Shown here in pieces: positions 12,758-25,122 of a stretch of 64,000 nucleotides of DNA. The notes beneath the pieces are model-generated. The model was given only the letters and a program-made list of their open reading frames with translations. It was not told where the DNA came from and ran no database searches. The position numbers and the translations under genes are program-made. How positions within the stretch are numbered: position 1 is the stretch's first letter; the number at the start of each line of letters is the position of its first letter. The DNA is from Haliclona indistincta (taxonomy: Eukaryota > Porifera > Demospongiae > Haplosclerida > Chalinidae). The DNA is taken from NCBI GenBank assembly GCA_964017065.1, contig OZ024788.1, positions 1,783,021 through 1,847,020 on the forward strand, written 5' to 3'.

Positions 12758-13134
12758 GTCTGTTCCTGTGAACACTGAATCTCAGCAGAGTATATGCTAT
12801 GTAGCTAGGTTATGCCAATTAGTTTGAATGCATAGTGCTTGCAAGCTATGAAAATTTCATTTCAACAAACTATTCTTGTCATCTATCAATTGAAACTTCT
12901 GGGGATTCAAGGGAATTGATAAAATATATTCAAAAATTATTGTAGTTTGTAAGTCAAATAATGATATTCTTTAGATGTAACTTGACATCCATACACCTAG
13001 TATTCAAGTTAAAATAATCCGTACACTAATTAAAATACCTAATAAAATCACATGCCTAATTGAATATAGAGAATTTTTGCTTTCAAGGGATATTATTTTT
13101 TTGTCTATAGCAGCACTAGTACTGCTCCAGGCTA

Positions 13135-13230
13135 GGAAGGAAGGAAGGAAGGAAGGAAGGAAGGAAGGAAGGAAGGAAGGAAGGAAGGAAGGAAGGAAGG
13201 AAGGAAGGAAGGAAGGAAGGAAGGAAGGAA
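13135..13230. repeat. (AAGG)n microsatellite at the duplication junction
   Basis: About 24 uninterrupted AAGG units. The block sits exactly between the end of tandem unit 1 and the restart of homology to the channel-gene last exon in unit 2. Confidence 0.97.
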
Positions 13231-13240
13231 AGAAGTGTGA

Positions 13241-13363
13241 CGATGTGTGTTTGAAGTGAAACTTTATCGTTTTAAAGACTACGGTATTCGTCATCAACTG
13301 TATCGTCACCCATCATTAGAGGATGATGTGTTTCTTCAAGTTGATAATGAATTGCTTAATTGA
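13241..13363 (+). pseudogene. Fragment of channel-gene last exon (duplicated)
   Basis: Repeats about 120 bp of the last exon of the gene ending at 9153, from the CVFEVKL codons to the stop, with no upstream exons. It is a passenger in the tandem duplication and has no start of its own. Confidence 0.85.
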
Positions 13364-14431
13364 TTATTTAAATTGAATTAGTACATGTATTGTGGTAATT
13401 GCTCAGCCATTTCTCTCTTAACTCGGGTTATCGTGCAGCAGTGGCGCTACAACACGGATGTGGCGTGAAAGCAGGGATCACATCCGTGAGTCACTAATCC
13501 GTACTATCTATAGTGGGTGTGGCTAATAACACAACAGTATTAAGTTTCTAACCATTAGATCAGAGCTGCCCAACAACTTAGTGAGGACATGAATACATAA
13601 TGAATCAGTGACAAAAAAGTAATCAACGAAGAAAAGTAGACAAAAAAGTATTAAAACGATATATAGTGAAATCAAAAGGATGTAGACAGTGATGTCCAAA
13701 ATCCACAGGTGCACAGAATATACACCAACAAGTAACACAGAATGGTAAAAGAGATAGACCATGCAACCATATATTGGTGGCTGTTATTGCCATGCAGGGC
13801 TTGGTAGGCTCTCAATCAACAGCAAGCATTACCAAAATGCAGCTACATGTATGCTCACAAGAATAAGGACTCGATCATCTAGCTATTTATACCACTGACT
13901 GGCCATCAATGTAGGCAACACAGAATAGCAATGAACAGGTTTAACAAGGCAACAGATAATTTTGCATTCGTATAGACAAGATCATGTAGGTAGGGTTCAC
14001 AACAGCAGCAGCAGACATGTAGCCTGCCTGTCTATATTGGTTAGCAATACTGCCTTCACTGAGCACAGTCTATTGTCTAGTCAAATGTTTTATCACTCTG
14101 TGTTACTCTTTAATTGCTGTACAATGATGACCAGAGGTAGACTTTGGTACATTAAATCTTTTTACTTTCTTGGGTACTACTTATCTAGCTAATAGCTACA
14201 TATACCTGTAAGTTTGTACTGACATCCTTTAAAAAACTTGGCATGTAGTAACATTCATCTAGCTATATAGCTGCCTGTTAGTTTGTACGCTGTTTCAATA
14301 GCTAAAACAGACTGAATACAGAACTACCTAATTTTTCTTAAGAAACTACCTCATACACTTAATTGCAGCAACATATGCAGCTGCTCTCTAGTTATTAATA
14401 ATTCGATGAATTATTAATTTTTTCATGTGGG

Positions 14432-14439
14432 TATAAAAG
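14432..14439 (+). promoter_or_regulatory. TATA box of subtilase copy 2
   Basis: TATAAAAG, 109 bp before the ATG, with conserved flanks shared with copy 1. Confidence 0.7.
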
Positions 14440-14540
14440 AAGTGAACCAGCCAGGTAAAACCATCACTATCAAGCAGATTGCTGACTCTCTTAGAAAGCT
14501 ATCTTAACCGAGTGAAGTACAACAGTGTGTAGCAGCTGGA

Positions 14541-16986
14541 ATGCGTTATTTGTTTCTTGCTGCTTTGCTCATTGGAGCAGTTTCTGCAGGTGTTCTTCGT
14601 CCACCTCTTGGTAAAATTTTCTTTTATCATGCACATTAATAATTACAATCTTGTTTCAGCTCCTTTGCTACCACTGGAAGAGTCCGAGAATGTAATTCCA
14701 GAGGAATACATTGTTATTTTCAAAAAAGCTGCATCTGAAATAGATGGTTAGATCTAAAAGTACATATTGTTAACACACACTATACCATCTGTGCAAGTAG
14801 CATGTGACATTGATATTTACTGCTATTTATGCAGATACAGTGTGCGAAATTTAGCTTTGTGCATGGTTTTCTTGTTTTTGTACTTTCAGTCAATCAACCA
14901 TCCTTACGTACATAAACTTAATTTGCTGCAGTTCAGCGTCACATGAGCTATCTTAACAATATGTTTGATGTCATCAATGGAACATACCAAGTCCAGCATG
15001 TCTATGACATGGGTCCGGACCTGCGTGGATATGCTGCTATCATGAATGAACAGTGAGACTTGTTTATTGATGTGTATAATGTAACTATTTTTGATGTGTC
15101 TTTACACTATATTATGTACACACATGCAGAATGCTGTATAGTGTGCGCAGTATGCAAGAAGTTGAATACGTGGAGAAAAATCAGGTTTGGTTATAAAATA
15201 ATTATTATTTGTCTATAACTTTATCTTCTTTGGCTATTTTCAGTGGGGAGAATGGGGAGATACAGATCATTTAAAGAACATTGACTACCCAGACTCAGAA
15301 TATCAAGATGAATCAGATGAATTTGACCAAGATGAAGCGGAGGACACTGATGAAGTAGAGGAACCTGAAGACGAGTCAGAGCTGGATGATGATGAGGAAA
15401 TGGAGCTCCAGAAAAAATGTAAAGTCCAAAAACTGACTAATGCTAATTGGGTAAGAGTTATAGATCAAAAATGAGTAGTGGCTATGTGCTGATAATTTAC
15501 TTTCAAATTGTAATTTAAATCACATGCAGGCTCTGTCAAGAATTTCTCACAAAAAAATTCAGAGTAGCAAATTAAGATACCGCTACAAAAGTGAATTTAG
15601 TTATGCTAAAATTGTGTTATGCTAATATTATTATGAATATTTCAGGAAACAAACGTTCACAAGGTAAAGGAGTGAATATCTACATCATTGACTCGTACGT
15701 TCAAATTATTAATTCCTCAAATTAATTCTATTGTCACATTGTCATATCAGTGGAATTGATGTCAAGAATCCGGACTTTGGAGGAAGAGCAAAATGGGTAC
15801 ACTCAACACACACATGCACAACAATATAATTGAAATCTTCTCCCAATAGGGTATTAATTTATCCGGTCAACCAGAGATAGACCCAGTTGGCCATGGAACC
15901 ATGGTAGCAGGATGTGCCATGTCAAACACATATGGTGTTGCAAAGAAAGCAACAGCAATTGCTGTCGGTATTGATAGGAATGGAAGTCCGGATACAGCGT
16001 TAGTTCTAGTATAATGTCTTGTAAAAATTACGGTTTTTCTCAGTCTAGTAATTAAAGCATTTGAATGGGTTCAAAAAAACCACAAAAAAAGAAAGTCCAT
16101 TGCCAAGTAAGCAATAATGCATTTTATTGACAGTGGTTTATTTTAATTAATTCAATTATAGTGGGTCATTTACTGTCGGCAAAGCGGTAAATGCTGCTGC
16201 TGAGGCACTTGTTAAATCGGTAAGGGATAATAATTCTACCTGATTTTTAAATTCTTATTTCAATTAACAGGGAGTTCCTGTGGTTGTTATTGCTGGAAAT
16301 AACAGAAGAAATGCGTGTTCCTTTCATCCAGCTTCTTCAAACAAAGTGTAATGTTGTAACTACTTTATACTTATAATGAACTATTATTGCATCATAGTAT
16401 TACTGTTGCTGCAAGTGACCGCAATGACAAATTTGCAAGTTTCAGTAACTTTGGGAAATGCGTTAACCTCATTGCACCAGTGAGTTAATAAAATTAATCC
16501 ACATCACTATATATTATACTATGATGCTTGCAGGGTGTTAGTATTCAAACAACAGGAAAGAATAACAATAATCCTGTGACAGCAAATGGTGACTATAATT
16601 TTTTTATTAGTACAGATCTTTTGATTACTAATGTATTTTTTTGTTTCTAAGGAACATCTTTCTCCACTCCATACACTGTATGTGATCTACAATAACACAT
16701 GTACAAGCACATAAGTTGAAATATAAGCTAGCTATAGCCTATGCTCATACATGTACACAATGTTAGTCTATGTTTTATTAGAGTGGAGTTCTTGCTACTA
16801 TAATGGGCGGGAGGAGAAAGACAACACCACGTCAAGCACTGAGGATACTGAAGAGACGGTATATATATGCTCTTACATTCACTCACTCATGAGAATTATG
16901 ACAATTCCTTTAGTTCTCTGCGTCGTAAGATCAAGAATGTCCCAAAGGGCACACCCAATCTTCTCCTCAACAGCAGGTGTCCCTGA
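14541..16986 (+). CDS. Secreted proteinase K-like subtilase, copy 2 (intact, 17 exons)
   Basis: Exons 14541-14610, 14660-14746, 14932-15052, 15130-15184, 15244-15450, 15530-15599, 15646-15694, 15751-15796, 15850-15998, 16044-16106, 16162-16219, 16271-16347, 16398-16479, 16534-16588, 16652-16677, 16782-16858, 16914-16986 give 454 codons, all in phase. Residues 1-16 are a signal peptide. An I9 inhibitor prodomain follows (ends VEYVEKNQ). Residues about 112-180 are a very acidic linker. The S8 domain carries Asp219 (IIDSGI), His250 (GHGTMVAG), Asn335 (IAGN) and Ser399 (GTSFSTP). Family members are secreted serine endopeptidases whose prodomain folds and inhibits the enzyme. The acidic linker between prodomain and protease is unusual. 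Frames and catalytic residues suggest an active gene. Confidence 0.85.
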
Positions 16987-17399
16987 ACACTGAACCTCAG
17001 TAGAGTGCATGCTATGTAGCTAAGTCATGCCAATCAGTTTATTATGCAAGAATGCATGGTGCTTGCAAGCTAGAAAAATTTTGATTTCAACAAACTATTC
17101 TTGTCATCTGTCAATTGAAACTTCTGGGGAATCGATTGGTACGTGCAGAGTAACATTTCAGTCAATATCTGCACTACTGAATACAACAGTAGTAGTGTGT
17201 GTACGTAATAAAGAACCCGTATTGAAAAAACCAATATATTCAAAAATTGTAGTTTGTTGGGAAATAATGATATTCATTAGAAGTGACATGACATCCTATA
17301 ATAATTTATTTAAAATAAACCATAATACTAATTAAAATATTGCCTTAAACTATAATAAAATCTCATGCCTAGTGGATCGGATATTAGACATATTTAATT

Positions 17400-17930
17400 T
17401 TTATCTAGCAACACTAGTACTATATTCCCCTTTTCAAGAAAGGGAAGGCACCATGTAAAGCACCAAAATACTGTGAGGAGGTGATAAATTCATTCATCCA
17501 TGAATCACGACAATTGTTATTCTTTAGTTATCTCCGTCATAAGACGAAGAATTCCCATAGGATAAACCCAATCATCTGCTCTACAAGATGTGTCGATGCT
17601 GAACCTCAGTTATGCATAATTATGCTAGTTAGGTTATGCCAATCAGTAGAATGCATTGTGCTTGCAGTTCATTTTAACAAACTATTGTTGCCATCTACTT
17701 CTGGGGGAAATCTACATGTAGGGAATTGAATCACATGCCTAGTAAGATGCCTATAGCAACACTTACTACTATTCCCCTTTTTAAGAAAGGGAAGGCACCA
17801 CGTAAAGCACTAAAATACTGCGAGGAGGTGATAAATTCATTCATCCATGAATCACGACAATTGTTATTCTTTAGTTATCTCCGTCATAAGACGAATCACA
17901 TGCCTAGTTTACTTTATACACACATTTAAA
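17400..17930 (+). pseudogene. Two decayed copies of subtilase 3' exons
   Basis: Two similar blocks (about 17420-17600 and 17770-17910) resemble the last two subtilase exons (AAGGCACCACGTAAAGCAC, then TCTCCGTCATAAGACGA), each without the rest of the gene. Around them, 16987-18619 has no other recognisable gene. Confidence 0.6.
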
Positions 17931-18619
17931 GTTTTAGCCTTGCAACACTGCTCCTCTTCTCAATAGCTGGCTATGGCCTTGGCCTAGCAATGAGGTCACA
18001 GAACTTCTGTTCTTAGTTTGTTCCTGTGGTTTGAATCTCAACACCCTGGTAGCTTTATTGCCTATAGTCAAACATGGTATCACTCTGTGTTGCTCCTTAA
18101 TTACTGTACATTGAAGACCAGTGATAGACTTTGGTACATGATATCTTTACTAGCTATACGCATACCTGTAAGATTGTACTGACATCCTTTAAAACATTTG
18201 GCATGTAGTAACTGTCACCTAGCTGTATAACTATGTTGCGATTTCAAGTTCTCCATGACTTAGATCAAAACATACTGATATTATTCCTTACAGCACACAC
18301 TTAAATGCTAACAACTCAGACAAATCAAGATACGAAAACCCACAAACAGACCAATCAGTGATACATGTACAATAACACAAAACTACACGACTAACAAAAG
18401 ACAGTTAACACCTACTTAACTTAGTACATGAGGTAGTCCTACCACATAGACAAAGGACATTGTCACAAACTACCTGCAAATTGTATGCTGTTTCAATAGC
18501 TACAACAGACTGAATACAGAACTACCTAAGTTATCTAAGAAACTACCTCAAGCAGTTAATTGCAGCACAACAATGCAGCAACTCTCTAGTTATTAATAGT
18601 CATTAATTTTTTCATGCAG

Positions 18620-18627
18620 TATAAAAG
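18620..18627 (+). promoter_or_regulatory. TATA box of subtilase copy 3
   Basis: TATAAAAG, 101 bp before the ATG. Confidence 0.65.
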
Positions 18628-19400
18628 AAGTTGACCAGCAAGGTAAAACCATCACTAGCAAACAGATTAGAAAGCTATCTTAACCGAGTGAAGTACAACA
18701 GTGTATGTGTAGCAGCTGAAATGCGTTATTTGATTCTTGCTGCTTTGCTCATTGGAGCAGTTGCAGGTGTTCTTAGTCCACCTCTTGGTAAATTTTTCTT
18801 TTATCATGCACATAAATAATTATAATCTTGTTTCAGCTCCTTTGCTACCACTGGAAGAGTCTGAAAATGTAGTTCCAGAGGAATACATTGTTATTTTCAA
18901 AAAAGCTGCATCTGAAATGGATGGTTAGATCTAAACTTAACATAATAATAATGTTGATACCCCCGGTACACACATCCATCTGTGCAAGCAGCATGTGAAA
19001 TTAATATAATTTTACTGCTATTTTTAAGTAGGGATGGTCAGGGGATGGTTGTTTGAAATTTAGCCCTGTGAATGGTTTCTTGTTTGTGTATACTTTCAAT
19101 CTCAGCCATCCTTACATATTAACTTAATTTCCTGCAGTTCAGCGTCACATGATCTATCTTAACAACATGATGGAGTTAATCAATGGAGCATACCAAGTCC
19201 AGCATGTCTATGACATGGGTCCCGACCTGCGTGGATATGCTGCTATCATGAATGAACAGTGAGACTTAGTTGTTTATTAATGTGTAGAATGTATATCTTT
19301 ACACTATACTATGTGCTCACATGCAGAATGCTGTATAGTGTGCGTGGTATGCAAGAAGTTGACTACGTGGAGAAAAATCAGGTTTGGATTAGAATATTTA

Positions 19401-21037
19401 ACCCTTGGCGCATGCGCGAGGGTTACGATACTTGGTCTGTCATTTTCGATCTTTCTTTCGTTCCTTCATTATCATTGTCGCTCGGGAATGATATGTAGGG
19501 AAGTCCTCGAATTAAGATAGCAGCTACTCATTAGTACTGTAGTGGAAATGAGTTATCGCACATAATTATTTCTACTGCTTTATTTTCATACTGTATCATC
19601 TATGGTTCATTCATTGAGCTGCAGAGATCAGCGATCATTTCTACGTACTGGTAAGGTTATGAGTATGATAAGCACGACAATGGCTACATGTAGCAATTTG
19701 ACTCTTTGATTTTGCTATAAAGAAGTGAGTGAAAAATACCTAATAACACACCTATAGAAAATAACACCCGTGCTAAAATAACATACTTCTCCAAATAACA
19801 CAAGTGCAATGGGTTGTTTTTTTAGGACATCGATTAAAGTGCTTTCGTTTTTTTATAACAATTTAGCAAGTTGCACGGATACACACAATAGCAATTTAAA
19901 TAATATTATGCTCGTTCTCAAGTTATAGCTGGCTCACCTTGACGGCCATCTTGGAGCTCCCTGACTACAACGAAAGCGGCCACAGTGCTTACTGTAAGTC
20001 ACCTCGAGCTCAGCGGCAAACGCGCGTTTGGCTTAGCGATGGTTCGTGGCTCCACGTGGACGGTTGGGCATAGTGAACATCGACATGCTCTGCCAACGCA
20101 TTATAGTAGGCATTTCCAGACTCCATCGGCAATGGCTACATGCAGGCCAGTTTCTTTGCAATTCTGGGTTCTCAAGCAGGCTTGATGATGGCTGAAAGGC
20201 GTCGTTCGCGAGTCGTTTTACACAAAATTTGAACAAAATTAAGTATAAGATTTTATTATCGAAAGGCCTAAGCCATTTGAAAATTAAGTACAGTCTAAAA
20301 TGAAAATAATATTAACTCTTTAGTGACCGACTTATTTTGACGAAAACTTGACTTGCTCTTAACTGACAGTTTGTCTTGCAATTTTCTACAACATGCAGTA
20401 CGCTAGCTGTTCCAAACTAGCACTGTTTTTTCCTGGCATATCAAAGTTTACGACCATGTACTAAACTCCAAGCTGGCCACTCCCACTTCGGAACTGAAGC
20501 CACTTAAGTGCTACGACATCGTCATTTTTTGCCTAATTTTGGTCTTCGTTTAGCCCTGGTGACTGATACAAAAACCTGGTGGTGTCCATGTGAGCAAACA
20601 GCACAGTTTAGACCATATTCTATGCCAAAGTATGCATTTCCGGACATCCTGAAGCCCTAAAAATGCCGAAAGCGGCGAGGGGCTCCGCCCCTTCGAACCC
20701 CGGGTTAAAGGGGGGACACCCCCCTTTAAAAATCACCCTGTTCTATATATTTTAGTGGGGAGGGCGCGGCGAAAAACAGTGGGTTTTTTTCAGGTAAAGT
20801 TATCTTCTGCAATTAAACTTGATTTGACCTTTCTAGAGCACTTTTCACACTATTTATGACGTCTACAGTAGGTGGAGTCAATTATGACGGATAAACCCGC
20901 TATAGGCCCTAAAGGGTTAAATCGAAAATTATCGGTTATACGCATACGGTACTAGCTGCTCCAAACCTAACAGGCTCTTGCTGCAAACCAAAATAGGGAC
21001 TGGGCTAATACTACAATGTGCATACATGCCAAGGGTT
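19401..21037. mobile_element. Insertion in subtilase copy 3 with AACCCTTGGC inverted ends
   Basis: Compared with copies 1, 2 and 5, the short intron after the prodomain is expanded by about 1.6 kb. The insert starts near AACCCTTGGCGCATG and ends near CATGCCAAGGGTT, which are imperfect inverted repeats. No transposase frame was recognised. It contains a nested TTAA-type MITE (20312-20920). Confidence 0.45.
20312..20920. mobile_element. piggyBac-type MITE (TTAA target), diverged copy
   Basis: Bounded by TTAA on both sides with ends CTCTTTAG and CTAAAGGG. Internal sequence (for example CTCCCACTTCGGAACTGAAG) is related to the copies at 29851-30449 and 42800-43811. TTAA duplication with CCCTTT-like ends is typical of piggyBac elements (family knowledge). 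Non-autonomous. Confidence 0.6.
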
Positions 21038-21304
21038 TTGTGAAATCTGTTCAGTTTAAATGGAAGTGACTATAATCTTCTTTGACTATTTTCATTTAAA
21101 GAACTTTGAATGGCCAGACTCAGACGATCAAGATGAATCAGATGAATTTGACCATGATAAAGTGGAGGACACTGATGACGAGTCAGAGATGGATGATGAT
21201 GAAAAAATGGAGCTTAGTAGCAACTGTACAGTCCAAAATCTGACTTATGCTAATTGGGTAAGAATTATAGATCAAAGATGAGTAGTAGCTATTGTGCTGA
21301 TAAT

Positions 21305-23500
21305 TATGCCTCGGTGGGCGGAGCCACGAGGCATACAGTAGTTCGTCGGTTTGTCATTATGCCTCGGTGGGCGGAGCCACGAGGCATACTGTAATCGCGT
21401 TGTCTGTCATTATGCCTTGGTGGGCGGAGCCACGAGGCATACAGTAGTCGTGGTGTCAGTCAGTCAGTCAGTCAGTCTGTCTGTCGCAACGATTTCTCGT
21501 AGCTCGCTGAAAACTAATCGCTGAAACAAGCAACACGGGTAGAAATCGATACTTGCTCGGATCTGAATTTTCAGAAGTTTGATTTTAAAGCTTAGTGCGT
21601 AAGTTACCGCGTGAATTGCTCACGGCTGGTTCGGTTTTGTAGCCGCGCACGCTGAAAGTTAAGCTCTGAAACTAGCAATGCAAGTAGAACACGGTATTAT
21701 CTCGCTTTAGAACATTGGAAAACTATATACGAAGCTTAGTTTGTGAGTTATGGCGTAATTTGCTCACTCGCGTTCGATCATGGCTGTTGCTGGCGATCTG
21801 GAGTTCTTCAAAGGCAAAGCTATCCACAGTTGACTGCCAAGAAGCTGATAGGTTAGAATTTTACTACAGCAATTGTGTAAGCAAGCTATGGACGCTGTCT
21901 CGCTCATGTGCTGTGCCCTGCACTCAAACTGAACATTATAGACACGCCCAGTTGAATTAGTGGTCAGCACTGATGGCTTCTGATTGCACTGCATTGTGAT
22001 TGCTGTACAGAAAGGTATAACAGCTGCAGTTTGTTGTTGTGTATGTGAAATGGTGTGAAATGGTTGCATTCCACCGAGGCATCTGCACCTTTGGTGCTTC
22101 ATTCTGTCTGTCAGTCTGTCTGTTACACCATTTTTGCGGCGCACGCTGAACGGTGAGCTCTGAAACTTGCAATGCAGGTATAACTCGACATTATCTCGGT
22201 TGTGTATTAGCGAAAGTTCGATGCAAAGCTTTGTTCTAGAGTTATGGCGCGGTTTGCTCACCTATAGATGGCTTTGCTGACGATCAGGACTTCTCAGAAA
22301 ACAAAACTACTCACAGCAGACTGCCTAGTAGCTTGTAGGTTAAATTTATACTACATGATGGCAGCGCAGGTCCATAGAAACTGCGCGAGGAAGCTACTTG
22401 CAACCAGAACCCGGCAGGTTACTGCCATTCAATGCATAGGCACGCCCAGTTAATTAAAATAATATTAATAATACTCAGCACTGTTTGGCTTCTGATTGCA
22501 TAACTACAAGTTTGCTATATTGCTTCTGCTCGTGCTATATTCGAATGCTGCAGCTGATGAATATGAATATTACTCTGTTATAGCATTACATGCTCAAATT
22601 TTAACATCCACCGAGGCATAACCAGCACCAATGGTGCATTTTTCATTCTGTCCGCAGGCAGAACTCCGCGTCGGCGGAAAACTAAGCGCTGATACTTGCA
22701 ATACATGTCCAACTCGGAGTTGCCTCGGAATTGAATTGATAGACTTTTGGTTCCAAAGCTTCGTTACCTTGAATGGCATTGCTGGACTCGCTCAGCATTG
22801 TGGGACTTCGCTGAAGATAAAGCTGTCTACTATAGTCTTCTCACAGCTTGTAAGACAATTCTTTACTCAAGGTAGTACAGTGAGTGCTGAGAAATCAATC
22901 GTGCTATCGCTAAGCAGCGCCAGCTCCAGCAAGCTAGCAACCAGCGCTCACGTGCTGTGTTGATTATAGGCACGCCCAATTGAATTCCATGTGGTTAGCA
23001 CTGCTAGGCTTCTGATTGCATAGTTGCAACCCACTAGCTTATTCTGCAAACAGTGCTGAATTGCAGCTTGTTGCAGCGCTCTTCAGCTTTAATTTCATCA
23101 TACAGGAATTGCATTGCATAACTATTATACTGCATTGTGATTGCTGTACAGCAAGGTATAACAGCTGCAGTTTGTTGCTGTGTATGTTTGCTGTACAGAA
23201 ATCATGTATACATGCAGCTGTTCAGTTGCTGTATTTGTAGAATGGTGGATAGTTTACTGTAATCAAGAGTATATAATCTTACTGTAATGGTAGATATTAT
23301 TCTGTTTGTGGATATTCATGTATGTTTCTATAACTTTTAGTTTTATGACTGCACCGAAGTATCAGCACCGCTTTGGTGCTTTTTACTGTACAGAAATTGT
23401 GCTATGGCTTGTATAATAGGTGGAGTTTACTGTAGCTAGTCCTGCTGTGTACTATGGAATTCCACCGAGGCATCAGCACCTTTGGTGCCTAGTTTATTTT
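21305..23500 (+). mobile_element. Cluster of nested or tandem TATGCCTCGGTGG MITEs
   Basis: Three heads of the family lie in a row at about 21305, 21357 and 21411, followed by three or four body copies with tails CCACCGAGGCAT (near 22070, 22610, 23462) or CACCGAAGTAT (near 23350), each next to a GCACC...GGTGC hairpin. All sit inside one intron of subtilase copy 3 between the acidic exon and the exon at 23519. No open frame looks coding. Confidence 0.65.
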
Positions 23501-25122
23501 GTAATTTTAAATCACATGCAGGCTCTGTCAAGAATTTCTCACGAAAACATTCAAACTAGCAAATTGAACTACCGCTACAAAAGTGAATTGTTTTAGTTAT
23601 GTTGAAATTGTATAATTAATTTTTATACTATTAATGAATAATTCAGGAAATGAAAGTTCACAAGGTGAAGGAGTGAATATCTACATCCTTGACTCGTAAG
23701 TTCAAATTATAAATATATCAACCTATTATTTTATTGTCACTTTTCATAATTAATTTTATTAGTGGAATTGATGTCAACAATACAGACTTCGAAGGAAGAG
23801 CAAAATGGGTACACACAACACGCACATGTACAACCATATAATTGTAACCTTCTCCAAACAGGGTATTAATTTATCCGGTGATTCAGAGATAGACAGGGAT
23901 GGTCATGGAACTAAAGTAGCAGGATGTGCCATGTCAAAAACATATGGAGTTGCAAAAAGAGCTACAGCGATTGCCGTCGGCGTGGATAGAAATGGAAGCC
24001 TGGATACATCGTTCGTTCTATAGTGTATGTCTTGTAAAATGTACTGTTTTCTCAGTCTAATAATTGCTGGATTTCAATGGGTTCAAAGAAACCACAAAAA
24101 AGGAAAGTCTATTGCAAAGTAAACAATAATGCATTTTTATCATTTACAGTGTTTTATGACTGAATTATGTAGTGCATCATTTCACGCCTCCAGTACCATA
24201 ATTACTGCTGCTGAGGCACTTGTTACATCGGTAAAGATGGATAGATTCTTTAATTCTGATTCGATTAACATGCAGGGAGTACCTGTGGTCACATCATCTG
24301 GAAACAAAAAAGGAGATGCGTGTTCATATGCTCCTGGTTCTTCAAATAAAGTGTAATGATATAGCTACTTTTATAGCTATAGTGTAATCTTTGCATCGTA
24401 GTATTACTGTTGCTGCAAGTGACCGCAATGACAATTTTTCAAGGTACAGTGACTATGGGAAATGCGTTGACATCATTGCACCAGTGAGTGAATAAATATC
24501 CGAATATAAAAATCACTATAATAATTATGCAATGATGCTTGCAGGGTGTTAGGGTTCAAACAACAGGAAGGAATAACAACAATCCTGTGACAGTATATGG
24601 TGACTATTTCAGTAAAGATCTCTTTGATTGATTGCTAATGTATTTTTTCCTCTTCTAAGGAACATCTTACTCCGCTCCATACACTGTATGTGATCAACAA
24701 TAACACATGTACAAGCATATAAGTTCAAATATAAGCTAGCTATAGCCCCATGTTTATACACAATGTCTGTCTATAAAATTGATTATATGATTTTAGTGTG
24801 GAGTTCTTGCTACTATAATGGGCACAAGAAATACAACATCACCATCTAAAGCAAAGGAACTACTGAAGACCAAGTATTATTATGCTCTTATATTGTGCTG
24901 ACTCACGAAATGCTATGTCATTTAGGTTTTCCCTGACTGGTAAGATCTAGAATGTCCCGAAGGACACACCCAATCGACTCCTCAACAGCAGGTGTCTCTA
25001 AACATTGAAACTCAGTAGAGTGCATGCTATGCAGCTATGTCATACCAATCAGTTTATTATGCAAGAATGCATGGTGCTTGCAATTTATTAGAAACAATAA
25101 TTATTTCAACAAACTATTATTG

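Larger units (their letters stand above)
9034..13000 (+). repeat. Tandem duplication unit 1 (channel-gene 3' exon plus subtilase copy 1)
   Basis: From the last exon of the channel gene through subtilase copy 1, this block is repeated almost base for base starting at 13241, with an offset of about 4.2 kb. The non-genic part (9154-10197) is equally well conserved, so the copy is recent. That interval contains no convincing gene: the hydrophobic minus-strand frame at 9265-9557 has no splice context and is not maintained in the second copy. Confidence 0.8.
13241..17350 (+). repeat. Tandem duplication unit 2
   Basis: Second copy of the block starting at 9034. Differences from unit 1 are mostly single bases and small indels. 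13364-14431 carries no recognisable gene and parallels 9154-10197. Confidence 0.8.
18721..24950 (+). pseudogene. Proteinase K-like subtilase, copy 3 (interrupted and damaged)
   Basis: The N-terminal exons (18721-19384) encode a signal peptide with one residue lost (GAVAGVL) and the I9 prodomain. A 1.6-kb insertion separates them from the acidic exon (about 21090-21255). That exon lacks 27 bases present in other copies, covering its splice acceptor and the WGEWGDTD codons. The next intron is swollen by MITEs (21305-23500). Catalytic exons from 23519 keep Asp (ILDSGID), His (GHGTKVAG), Asn (SSGN) and Ser (GTSYSAP). The last exon has TAG in place of a lysine codon at 24948-24950, cutting about 15 residues. 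Probably a pseudogene, although much of the catalytic domain is still open. Confidence 0.7.

Noticed and set aside
13004..13309. Open frames across the AAGG repeat on both strands
   Set aside because: They are made almost only of the 4-bp repeat (SFLP or EGRK runs) and are not genes.
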